A stretch of 64,000 nt of DNA from contig CAWIEX010000023.1 in NCBI GenBank assembly GCA_963835295.1, positions 124,001 to 188,000 on the forward strand, read 5' to 3'. A program made the position numbers and the translations under genes. The stretch comes from JAOPZW01 sp963835295. Its GTDB lineage: Bacteria > Actinomycetota > Thermoleophilia > Solirubrobacterales > Solirubrobacteraceae. Shown piece after piece: positions 29,739-38,063 of this stretch. The notes beneath the pieces were generated by a model. It searched no databases. It worked only from the letters and a program-made list of their open reading frames with translations, and was not told the origin of the DNA. Position 1 is the first letter of the stretch, and the number at the start of each line of letters is the position of its first letter.

Positions 29739-31560
29739 ATCGCCGCGCGCGCCGGATGCGCACGTTGCTGCTGCTCGTCTCGACGCTGGTCATCGCCGCG
29801 GGGCGTTCGCGCTGGAGGACCAACGCGCTGCAGCGGCTGGACTACGCGAGCGTCAACAAGCGCTTCGCGATCCGCGGCCCGCAGGCGCCGCCGAAGGACG
29901 TCGTCATCGTCGCGGTGGACGACGACTCGTTCGGCGCGTCAACGCCAGCCGCCGCTCACCGCGCCGCTACCACGCGCGCGTGATCGACCACCTGCCCAAG
30001 GCCGGCGCCAAGGGATCGCCTACGACGTCCAGTTCACCGAGCAGACCGACGACGCCGACGACAACGCGCTGATCGAGCGGTCGCGCGCCCGCCGCACGTG
30101 GTCCTCGCGACCACCGAGGTCAGCCGAGGCGGCACGACGGGGTGCTCGGCGGCGACGAGGCCTGCGCCATCAGCCGCGCGATGCCGGCAACGCCAGCTAC
30201 GTCAACGACCCCGGCGGGCGCATCCGCCGCGTCGCCATTCGAGTCGACGGGCTCAAGACGTTCGCGGTCGCGGCCGCCGAGCCGTCCGCTCCGACCGGCG
30301 GTTCCGCCGGGCAGCGTACCTGCGCGGCGGCAAGACCGCCTGGATCGACTACAGGGCACGACGCCGGCACCGTCCCTCGGTCTCGCTTCTCCGACGTGCT
30401 CGAGAAGGTTCGACCCCGCGGCTGCGCGGCAAGATCGTCGTCGTCGGCGCCCGGCGCCCTCGCTCCAGGACGTCCACCCGAGTCCACCGGCGGCGAGCTC
30501 ATGTCCGGGCCGGAGATCCAGGCGAACGCGATCTGCGACGGCGCTGGACGGCTTCCCGCTGCAGCCTCGCGCCGCGCTGGTCGACACGCTGCTGATCGTG
30601 CTGCTCGGCCTGCCGCGCCGCTCGCCGCGTGCGGCTGCGGCCTCCGCCGGCGCTCGCCTCGGCCTCGCTGGCGCTGGGCGCGCTTCCTCGTCGCCGCCCA
30701 GCTCGCCTTCGACCACGGGCCGATCGTCGCCGTCGTCTACCCGCCGCTCGCCGGCTCGCTCGGCGCTGCTCGGCCACCGCCGGTACTATGCGTGACCGAG
30801 GCCTTCGAGCGCGAGCGGTGCACGACACCTTCTCGCGCTTCGTCCCCGAGGCCGTGGTCGACGAGGTGCTCGCGCAGCGCCGACGACGACTGCGCCTGGG
30901 CGGCGTGCGGCGCGAGGGCACCGTGATGTTCTCCGACCTGCGCGGCTTCACCAGCTTCTCCGAGAGGCTCGAGCCCGCCGACGGTGATCGAGGTGCTCAA
31001 CCGCTACCTCGACCGAGATGAGCGACGCGATCCTCGACCACGGCGGCACGCTCGTCTCCTACATGGGCGACGGGATCATGGCCGTCTTCGGCGCGCCGCT
31101 CGAGCAGGCCGACCACGCCGACCGCGCGCTGCGCCGCCGCCCGCGAGATGCTCGAGCGCGGCTGCCGGCGTTCAACGCGTGGCTGCGCGAGCAGGGATTC
31201 GGCGACGGCTTCCGGATGGGCATCGGGCTGAACAGCGGCGCGGTGATGTCCGGCAACGTCGGCTCCGAGCGGCGGCTCGAGTACACGGCGATCGGCGACA
31301 CGACCAACACCGCCTCGCGCCTCGAGGGCATGACCAAGGGCACGCCGCTACCAGCTCTTCGTCGCCGACTCGACCCGGGAGCCGCTCGCCGAGCCGCCCG
31401 ACGACCTCGTCTACGTCGGCGAGTTCGAGGTGCGCGGCCGCACGAGACGATGAAGGTGTGGTCGCTGCGCGAGTCCGAGGCCCCGGCCGGCGACGCGGAC
31501 GGCGCGACGACTCGCCCCGGTGGAAACCTCCCCATGAGAGCGGTTGCGCCGCGGTCCTGA
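29735..31560 (+). CDS. CHASE2-domain adenylate/guanylate cyclase (class III)
   Basis: About 600 residues after joining frames. GTG 29735 gives VNRRARRMRTLLLLVSTLVI, a first membrane helix. The extracytoplasmic CHASE2 domain follows (DVVIVAVDDDSF, AGAKGIAYDVQFTEQTDD, ALRGKIVVVGA, GPEIQANAI), then hydrophobic helices (LVAAQLAFDHGPIVAVVY). The class III cyclase domain has metal Asp in MFSDLRGFTSFSERL and SYMGDGIMAVFGAP, and EYTAIGDTTNTASRLEG with transition-state Asn and Arg. CHASE2 is a periplasmic sensory domain. At least ten one-base frame moves between 29810 and 31440; catalytic motifs are all intact. Last gene of the FecR-like locus. Confidence 0.82.
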
Positions 31561-31623
31561 GGCCGGTTAGGGAGCTGGTTGGCCATCTGCAGGATTCTTG
31601 CCCGACGGCGGAAGGGAGATCCG

Positions 31624-32745
31624 TTGACCAGTCGATACCGACTCGCGGCGTTGTGCGGTGCCATCGTCGCCTCGCTCGCGCTTCCTGCCGCGTCGCAGGC
31701 GCTCACCAAGCAGGTCTACGACGGCCTGCCGCCCAAGGACCAGAAGAAGTTCATCGATCCGAAGCTCAACAGCGACGCGATCGACTTCTTCCCGCACGCC
31801 ACGACGATCCACGACGGCGACTCGGTCAGGTTCACGACGACGGCGTTCCACAACGTCGACATCCCGGCCAAGGGCAAGAAGCCGGTGACGCTGCTCGTCC
31901 CGACCGGGACGAACGTCGCCGGCTCCAACGACGCGGCCGGCAACCCCTTCTGGTTCAACGGCTTCCCGAACTTCGGCTTCAACGCCGACCTCATCGACGG
32001 CAACCCGCCGGTCAACTACGACCCGTGGAAGACGACCAAGGGCAAGGCGATGGCCTTCGCCTACACGGGCGCGAAGGGTGTCGCCACCCCCATCCCCTTC
32101 GGCGACAACCCCAAGCCGCTGATCGTGAAGTTCACCAAGCCTGGGACGGTCAAGTTCTACTGCGACCTGCACCCCGGCCAGGAGGGCGTCATCCACGTCC
32201 TGCCGAAGTCCAAGGCGATCCCGAGCGCCAAGGCCGACGCCAAGGCGCTGAAGGCGCAGATCGACCGCGACTTCAAGATCGCCAAGGGCCTCCTCAAGCA
32301 GCCGCCGCCGGCCAACACGATCGACGTCGGCAGGGCCGGCAAGGACGGCGTGGAGTACTTCAGCTTCTTCCCCGGCAAGACGACGGTGCCCGTGGGGACG
32401 ACGATCAAGTTCCAGATCACGCCGCTGTCCTACGAGTCGCACACGGCCACGACCGGCCCGGGCGGCCCGATCGACAACCCCACCAGCTACCTGGCGACCA
32501 TCGCGCAGTCGTTCTTCTCCAGGCAGTTCGTGCCGCAGGGCATCTACCCGAGCGACCCGTTCGGCACGGTGGGCACCCTGACGCCGCAGTCGCATGGCAA
32601 CGGCTTCTGGAACTCCGGCGCGCTGGACAACATCAAGTCCTCGCCACAGCCGACGAGCAACTCGGTGACCTTCACGGCGCCGGGGACCTACGAGTTCTAT
32701 TGCATGGTGCACCCGCAGATGCACGGGACGGTGGTCGTGCAGTGA
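31624..32745 (+). CDS. Secreted two-domain cupredoxin
   Basis: 373 residues from TTG 31624, with GAAGGGAG about 7 nt upstream. Signal peptide about 1-28. Domain 1 (about 45-200): HDGDSVRFTTTAFHNVD, and FYCDLHPGQEGVIHV with copper ligands His, Cys, His and Gln where the paralogue at 49495 has Met. Domain 2 (about 235-373): SYESHTATTGPG and FYCMVHPQMHGTVVVQ, with His, Cys, His, Met. Between them is a Lys/Ala-rich linker. A likely extracellular electron carrier or copper binder. Not in an operon with an oxidase here, unlike its paralogue. Confidence 0.82.
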   Translation: MTSRYRLAALCGAIVASLALPAASQALTKQVYDGLPPKDQKKFIDPKLNSDAIDFFPHATTIHDGDSVRFTTTAFHNVDIPAKGKKPVTLLVPTGTNVAGSNDAAGNPFWFNGFPNFGFNADLIDGNPPVNYDPWKTTKGKAMAFAYTGAKGVATPIPFGDNPKPLIVKFTKPGTVKFYCDLHPGQEGVIHVLPKSKAIPSAKADAKALKAQIDRDFKIAKGLLKQPPPANTIDVGRAGKDGVEYFSFFPGKTTVPVGTTIKFQITPLSYESHTATTGPGGPIDNPTSYLATIAQSFFSRQFVPQGIYPSDPFGTVGTLTPQSHGNGFWNSGALDNIKSSPQPTSNSVTFTAPGTYEFYCMVHPQMHGTVVVQ

Positions 32746-32766
32746 GGCCTTCGGGCGCGGCGCGGG

Positions 32767-34206
32767 CTACGAGCCTGCGCCGCCGCCCAGGCCGGCCATC
32801 CACCGCAGCGCGCTGATGCTCGGCCGATAGAGGTACTCGCCGCCGCGCATGGTCACGAAGCGCGGCTGCGGCTTGAGGAAGAACGGCGGATGGCCCGGGA
32901 TGGTCATCTTGCCGTTGCCGTTGCCGTCGGGCTCGCCGATGAGGAAGTCCTTGTCGGGGCCCAGGCCGAACGGGTCGCCGTCGTCGATCCACAGCGTCTG
33001 GATGGTCTCGAACTGCCGCCAGATGCTCGCGTTGAAGCACACGAAGACGAGCCCGCGCTCCTGGCCGTCGTCCTCCATGACGCCCTCGGGCAGGGGCTCG
33101 CCGTACGTGCGCCCCCGGCGGATGATCCGGTGGCGGTTGGTCATGCGGCCCTTGAAGAAGCCCTCGGCGTCGCGCGGATTCGCGCGGCGGATGTGCGAGC
33201 CCAGCGGGCAGCGCAGCCCCTCCGGGTCGTCGGCGTAGGCGAAGTCGTTGATGCGTCCCGGGTCGTCGACGAGGTCGAGATCGGGCCCCTCGGGGGAGAG
33301 CTCGAGCGGCGTCCCGTCGCTCCAGCGCCCGACGATCTTGGCCGCAAGCATGTCGGGACCGCCCGGGTAGCTGCGCCCCTTCTCCTCCATGTAGGAGCGG
33401 AAGGCCGCGACGTCGGTGTGCAGCTTGCGGTAGACCTCGAACGTCCCGTTGCAGTGAAAGGGCGGAGCCGGGGCGTCGGGCAGCCCGCCGTCCTCGTCGA
33501 TGTGGCCGTGCAGGAACTCGCCCGTGCACACGTCGCGCCAGCCGCCGGCGCCGTCGGGCTGGCCGTCGCCGGGGCGCGCCTCCACGCCGCTGCCGGCGAC
33601 GGCCGGCTGCGCGATCCCGTCGAAGAAGCCGAAGTGGTCCTTGCCGCCGGGCAGCGCCTCGGCGCGCGTCTCGTTGATCACCGTCGTCGCGCCGTGCGCC
33701 TGGCCGAACTGGCGCAGGACCTCGCGGCGCTCGTCGAGGTGCTCGTTGTCGATCGCGTAGACCGTGATGAGGACGTGCGCCTCGCCCGTGCCCAGGCCGG
33801 CCTCCCAGTGCTCGGGGGCGCTCGGGCCGCGGTCCCCGAGGCGCTCGGCGCGGGCGGCCATGCCCTCGCGGAACTCCGCGGGGAACGAGGCCAGGATGTC
33901 CTCGGGAACCCCGAGCGTCTCCAGCCCGGAGTAGGTGAAGGACGCGTGGGTGGCGGTCGGCGGCGGGCCGTCCTCCCAGGGCTCGGCCGTCGCCACCTCC
34001 GTCAGCGTGGCGCTCATCAGCGCGCGGGCCCGGTCGACGTCGTCGATGTGCAGGAAGATGTACGCGGCCGTGGGATAGGTGTAGCCGCGCAGGACGTTGC
34101 CCTGGATGTCGGCCCGGTCGATGTCGGCGGCCTCCGAGCGGCGCCGGGGCAGGTTGCCCGGCCGCTTGAAGGGCAGGTCGATGACCGGCTGGCGGCGGCG
34201 CTGCAT
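32767..34206 (-). CDS. Dyp-type heme peroxidase
   Basis: 479 residues from ATG 34206. DyP signatures: the distal GxxDG motif in FGFFDGIAQPAV (Asp), and the proximal heme His in LGSHIRRANPRD (about residue 320), followed by IIRRGRTYGEPLP and GLVFVCFNASIWRQFETIQ. No Tat or Sec signal, so cytosolic or encapsulated. It oxidises dyes, phenolics or other compounds with peroxide. Last gene of a five-gene minus-strand operon; its ATG overlaps the TGA of the gene before it. Confidence 0.92.
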   Translation of the reverse strand: MQRRRQPVIDLPFKRPGNLPRRRSEAADIDRADIQGNVLRGYTYPTAAYIFLHIDDVDRARALMSATLTEVATAEPWEDGPPPTATHASFTYSGLETLGVPEDILASFPAEFREGMAARAERLGDRGPSAPEHWEAGLGTGEAHVLITVYAIDNEHLDERREVLRQFGQAHGATTVINETRAEALPGGKDHFGFFDGIAQPAVAGSGVEARPGDGQPDGAGGWRDVCTGEFLHGHIDEDGGLPDAPAPPFHCNGTFEVYRKLHTDVAAFRSYMEEKGRSYPGGPDMLAAKIVGRWSDGTPLELSPEGPDLDLVDDPGRINDFAYADDPEGLRCPLGSHIRRANPRDAEGFFKGRMTNRHRIIRRGRTYGEPLPEGVMEDDGQERGLVFVCFNASIWRQFETIQTLWIDDGDPFGLGPDKDFLIGEPDGNGNGKMTIPGHPPFFLKPQPRFVTMRGGEYLYRPSISALRWMAGLGGGAGS

Positions 34207-34764
34207 CAGCGCCCTGCCTTCGCGAAGGTGCTCAGGAAGCGCTCCTTGAGCGCCGCGGCGTCGAGCCCCTGCGCGTCGGCGGCGAAGTCGACGAGCTGGT
34301 CGCGCAGCGCGAGGCTCTCGCGCACATCGGCCACCGTGCCGCCGTGATAGGCCGAGGCGAAGAGGTTCGTGTGGCGCTGGTGGGTCTTGATCCACGTCTT
34401 GAACGCGGGCCTGTCGGCGCGTTCCCGGATAGCCGACGCAGTGGCTCCACCAGCCGTCGGCTTCGGTCGGGATCCGGTCGCAGACGAGGTCGAGGTAGGC
34501 GTCGAGGTCGCCGTCGAAGCTGCTGGTGAACACGAGGTAGTTGGACTCCAGGTGGTCGAGGTCGTGCTTGGGGCCCTGGTGCACGAGGTGGTCGAAGATC
34601 TGGATGCGCGAGAGGTGCAGCGTGTCGAGTCGCGCCAGCGGGCTGTCGGCGCCGGTGGGCAGCCCCTCGATGTGGGCCCGCAGCTCATCCTCGTGGCCGG
34701 GGATGATCGGCGCGAAGGTCGTCAGGGCGTAGGCGCCGCCCACGCGGTTGCGCGACTCGCCCAT
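34206..34764 (-). CDS. Uncharacterised DyP-operon protein (about 185 residues)
   Basis: ATG 34764 (MGESRNRVGGAYALTTFAPI), stop TGA at 34206-34208 overlapping the DyP start. One frame change near 34430. Visible features: LDTLHLSRIQIFDHLV, NYLVFTSSFDGDLDAYLDLV, WSHCVGYP, then HTNLFASAYHGG and a helical C-terminus. The central block resembles FIHFVRWTIV ... GYLFFESNFDGPWQHYIDAF in the next gene, suggesting two related ferredoxin-like (dimeric alpha/beta barrel) proteins. Function unknown; tight coupling suggests it works with the peroxidase. Confidence 0.65.
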
Positions 34765-35381
34765 CAGAGGTGCGCCTGGTGGTCGGCCAGGAAGCGCTCG
34801 TAGGCCGCCTTGAACTCCTCGGGGCTCTGGCCCTCGGCGCCGGCCGCCAGCTTCTGAAGGCCCTTGCGAACCTCCAGCGCGGCCTTGCACATCCGCGTGC
34901 TCGCGTGCGGGTAGGCGCAGTAGTAGTGGCCGCCCTCCATGCTGTTGCGGGCGATCCACGCCTTCAGCGGCTCGGCCGGCGGCGGGTAGGGGAAGTGGAT
35001 GCCGCGACCCCAGACGAAGCGGATGTCCTTGGGGATGACGTAGGCGAAGGCGTCGATGTAGTGCTGCCAGGGCCCGTCGAAGTTGCTCTCGAAGAACAGG
35101 TAGCCGTACTTGAGCTTCTGGCGCTTGGCCGGATCGACGTGCGGCATCTCGTGCACGATGGTCCAGCGCACGAAGTGGATGAAGTCGAACTGCAGGATGT
35201 GCTTCTGGGCCAGCGGCACGTACTTGCCCAGCCAGAAGCCCGTGCGCAGGACCGGCTCCCAGCGCCGGCGCACGGGGGTGAACAGGGTCAGGCCCGTCAT
35301 CCGGCCGATGACGTTGCCGGGCGGCTTCTCGGGCGTGGCCCCCGCGCTGCGCTCGATGCTGGTCTGGACCTCCGTGCTCAT
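34764..35381 (-). CDS. Uncharacterised DyP-operon protein (205 residues)
   Basis: ATG 35381 (MSTEVQTSIERSAGATPEKP). Key blocks: LTLFTPVRRRWEPVLR, QFDFIHFVRWTIVHEMP, YGYLFFESNFDGPWQHYIDA, VWGRGIHFPYPPP, and HYYCAYPHASTRM. Weakly related to the 185-residue neighbour, likely a ferredoxin-like/EthD-type fold. Its stop overlaps that gene's start and its start overlaps the stop of the nitroreductase-like gene (TGATG at both). No signal peptide or membrane helix. Function unknown. Confidence 0.7.
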   Translation of the reverse strand: MSTEVQTSIERSAGATPEKPPGNVIGRMTGLTLFTPVRRRWEPVLRTGFWLGKYVPLAQKHILQFDFIHFVRWTIVHEMPHVDPAKRQKLKYGYLFFESNFDGPWQHYIDAFAYVIPKDIRFVWGRGIHFPYPPPAEPLKAWIARNSMEGGHYYCAYPHASTRMCKAALEVRKGLQKLAAGAEGQSPEEFKAAYERFLADHQAHL

Positions 35382-36841
35382 CAACGGCGCCCCCAGATCT
35401 CCCGGCCCTCCGCGGCCCGGCGCGCGTGCCCGGGGTTGCCGAAGCGCTCGTAGTACTCGATCTCCAGGTGCGAGAACTGCACCCACGTGCCCGGCAGGTA
35501 GAAGGCGTCGGTGTGCGCCGGGAAGCGGCCGTAGGTCTCGACCAGGTAGCGGCAGATCTCCTTCGTGTACTCGATCGCCTCCGGCGGGTGGTGCTCGGCG
35601 AGCCGCAGGTAGCCCTCGGCGCTCGCGGTGTCCTTGTAGGCCTGCCCGAAGACCTGCGGGTCGGCGTACGCGCCCCGGGCCCGAACTTCTCCTCGATGAC
35701 CTGGTCGACGGCCGCGTCCATGTCGGTGACGTACGGCGGGCACAGGCCCTCCAGCACGCCGTCGATGCCGACGAAGTTCGGCTGCGAGGCGGGCACCGGC
35801 GGCCAGCGCTTGAAGCGCGACGTCGCGCGGCTTGGTGCTGTGCTCGCGGAAGCCGAGCCCGAGGTGCCCCTTCGCGGGATCGCGGCGCATCACGTGGGGG
35901 ATCATCGGCGCGCCGTGGACCCAGCCGCCGAGCCGCAGCGCCTCGCCGAGCAGCATCAGGTTCTGCATCAGGAAGTACGCCTCGTGGTCGGTGCGGACCG
36001 TTCCGAGGCTCCCGATCGGGGCCGGCGTGTCCGGCGTCACCAGGCCGCCGCGCACGCGCTTGATGCCCGCCGATCGGCTGGTAGGGGATCGGGTCGACGG
36101 CACCGACCTTGGACGCGGCCCAGGCGACCCAGTCGGCGGCGCCCTTGGGGCGGAACGGGCGCCAGTCGTCCATGAACAGGGGCGCCTTGCCCTTCGGCTC
36201 CGAGAGCAGGATCAGCAGCACGTTGATGTACTGGCGCGTGTTGTCGACGACGGGCAGGAAGCAGGTCGTGCCCGGGCGCGTTGGAGTGCTGGGCGTTCCA
36301 GCCGAGGTAGTACGGCCACTCGCGCGGGAACTGGAAGCGCTGGTCGTAGACCTTGCGCTTGACCGCGTTGGCGTAGGCCAGCCAGTCGTCCTCGGTGCGG
36401 TCCTCCCAGCGCGGCGGGATCTCCTTGAAGATCTCCATCGCCTCGCGCTCCCACGGCCGGCGCAGCAGCCAGATCCCCTCGTCGTTGATCATGAACATCG
36501 AGGTCGCCTGGGCGTTGTCGGCGCTCGACGCGGCGCGGCCCGTGACGTGCAGGAACGGCGTGCCGAGCTCGGGCTTGCCGCTGGGCTTGTCGAGCGGCCC
36601 GTCGTGCATGACCGCGCCGGTGGGCCCGGTGCCGGCGATGAGGATCGCCTCCTCCAGCGGCGTGAGCGGCGAGGGCTCGTTCGCGCTCTCGTAGCTCATG
36701 TCGCCGGCCTTGAGCGAGACGCCCTGCGCGACCCGTCGCGTGCGGCGGTCCTGCAGGCAGGCCATCACCGGGTAGCTGAACAGGTCCTGCAGCCCCGGGC
36801 GCTGTGCCCGCGTCGGGCTGTCCGTCGGCGGTGGTGCTCAT
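35381..36841 (-). CDS. Nitroreductase-like protein of unknown function (frame-disrupted)
   Basis: About 480 residues, ATG 36841 (MSTTADGQPDAG). Joined frames read CLQDRRTRRVAQGVSLKAGD, LTPLEEAILIAGTGPTGAVM, SADNAQATSMFMINDEGIWL, REWPYYLGWNAQHSN, PYQPIGG, DHEAYFLMQNLMLLGEALRL, GGWVHGAP and ending ERFGNPGHARRAAEGREIWG. The SRR-type start and the MLLGEALRLGGWVHG block recall flavin-binding nitroreductases, but the protein is longer and I do not know its substrate. Frame moves near 36800, 36280, 36075, 35825 and 35690. Second gene of the operon. Confidence 0.6.
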
Positions 36842-36855
36842 AGGTTCCTCTATTG

Positions 36856-37910
36856 TCAGTTGTGCCGCTCCAGCTCGGCGAGGGCGGTCGGGAAGATGTC
36901 GCGCGCGGCGTTCTCGCCGAGCCACATGTCCAGGTGCGCGTAGTCCTTGAAGACGTGGTGGGTGTAGCGGCTCGGGCCCGTTGGCCGCCCGCACGTGCTC
37001 GTAGCTGCGCTGCAGCCCGCGCGGCACGAACATCCGGTTGTGCTCGCCGGTGAGGAACGGCATCGGCATGCGGTAGCGATCGACGTTGGCGAGGTAGGCG
37101 TCCCGGCCGGCGCGATCGACGGCGCGGCTCTTGCGGATCATCCGCGAGATGTGCTCGAAGAACGTGATGTTGCTGATGCCGAAGATGCTCGGCACGGCCG
37201 CGTCCATGGTCTCCTCGTTGATGTTCGAGAAGTCGAAGACGTCGCCGTAGACGAAGTAGATGCGCCGGCCCACGGGGCTGTCGTAGACGTGGCGGAAGGC
37301 AGCGCGCGCATCACGAGCTCGACCGCGCGGTCGGGCAGGTAGTCGGGGTCGTAGTCGGTGTTCAGGCCCTTGATCCCGAGCTTCTTGAACATCGTCGCCA
37401 GGTGGGCGCCGGCGCGCAGGCGGTTGCCGGGGGTGGCGATCGGGTGGCCGGCCAGCGACGAGAAGGTCGCCGAGCGCAGCCCTTCAGGCCGCCGCCGATG
37501 GCCATGAACAGCGACAGGCCGCCGACGCAGTGGCCCATCGCCTGGACCGAGTCCGCGCCGGTGTGCTGGCGGACCGCGTCGATCGCCGCCGGCCAGTCGC
37601 GTATCGCGATGTCGTCGACCGTGAACTGGGTCCGGCTCGCCGGCGAGGTCGGGGCTGGCGCGGTAGTCCAGCAGCCAGACGTCGTAGCCGTGCTCGCCGA
37701 GGGACTGCACGTAGTTCTTGGGCACGGTGTCGACCGCGAAGGCCCGCGCGGCGTTGCCGTAGCCCGGCGCGAGGACGATCGGCCCCTTCGTGCCGAGCGC
37801 GTAGTGCGTGAGGCGGATCTCGGTCCCGTCCGACGTCGTCACCGGGTGCTCTCGCCGGCGCGGCAGGCTCGCAGCGCCCTCGGCCCCCGGTCGGCGGTCG
37901 CTTGCTCCAT
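36856..37910 (-). CDS. Alpha/beta hydrolase, first gene of the DyP operon (frame-disrupted)
   Basis: About 350 residues. ATG 37910 with AAGGAGG 6 nt upstream, a strong site. Joined frames: TTSDGTEIRLTHYALGTKGP, IVLAPGYGNAARAF, GYDVWLLDYRASPDLA, MGHCVGGLSLFMA (nucleophile elbow with Cys rather than Ser at the G-H-C-V-G-G position as I read the shifted frame), MFKKLGIKGLNTDYDPDYLP, and FLTGEHNRMFVP. Frame moves near 37885, 37640, 37480, 37300 and 36975. Similar hydrolase domains are found fused to GMC oxidoreductases. It opens the five-gene operon; substrate unknown. Confidence 0.65.
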
Positions 37911-37951
37911 CCGGATCCTCCTTGACGCGCGCATGCCTTCGGTTCACGCGC

Positions 37952-37980
37952 TTTCTATCCGCGGCCGGGCGCAGAAGCAA
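37952..37980 (-). promoter_or_regulatory. Candidate promoter of the DyP operon
   Basis: On the minus strand, TTGCTT (37975-37980) and TAGAAA (37952-37957) are 17 nt apart, about 40 nt before the hydrolase start. The -10 match is weak. The 153-nt gap 37911-38063 separates two divergent transcription units and holds nothing else clear except a GGGA-GAAAA-TCCC mini-palindrome near 38018. Confidence 0.3.
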
Positions 37981-38063
37981 GGCCAAATGGACAGGGAGGC
38001 CGACCCGAACGGGCGGGGAGAAAATCCCACAGACGCGTGCCGCGTCGGATATCACTTGCGGCC

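Noticed and set aside
19900..31450. Calling the array genes, kinase, FHA and cyclase pseudogenes
   Set aside because: Frame moves hit every gene in the block regardless of function while active-site residues stay intact, so sequencing or assembly error is the better reading.
34207..35796. Extension of the DyP frame upstream to a 1009-codon protein
   Set aside because: It is an accidental fusion through the 185- and 205-residue genes produced by frame shifts; DyP starts at ATG 34206 overlapping the previous stop.
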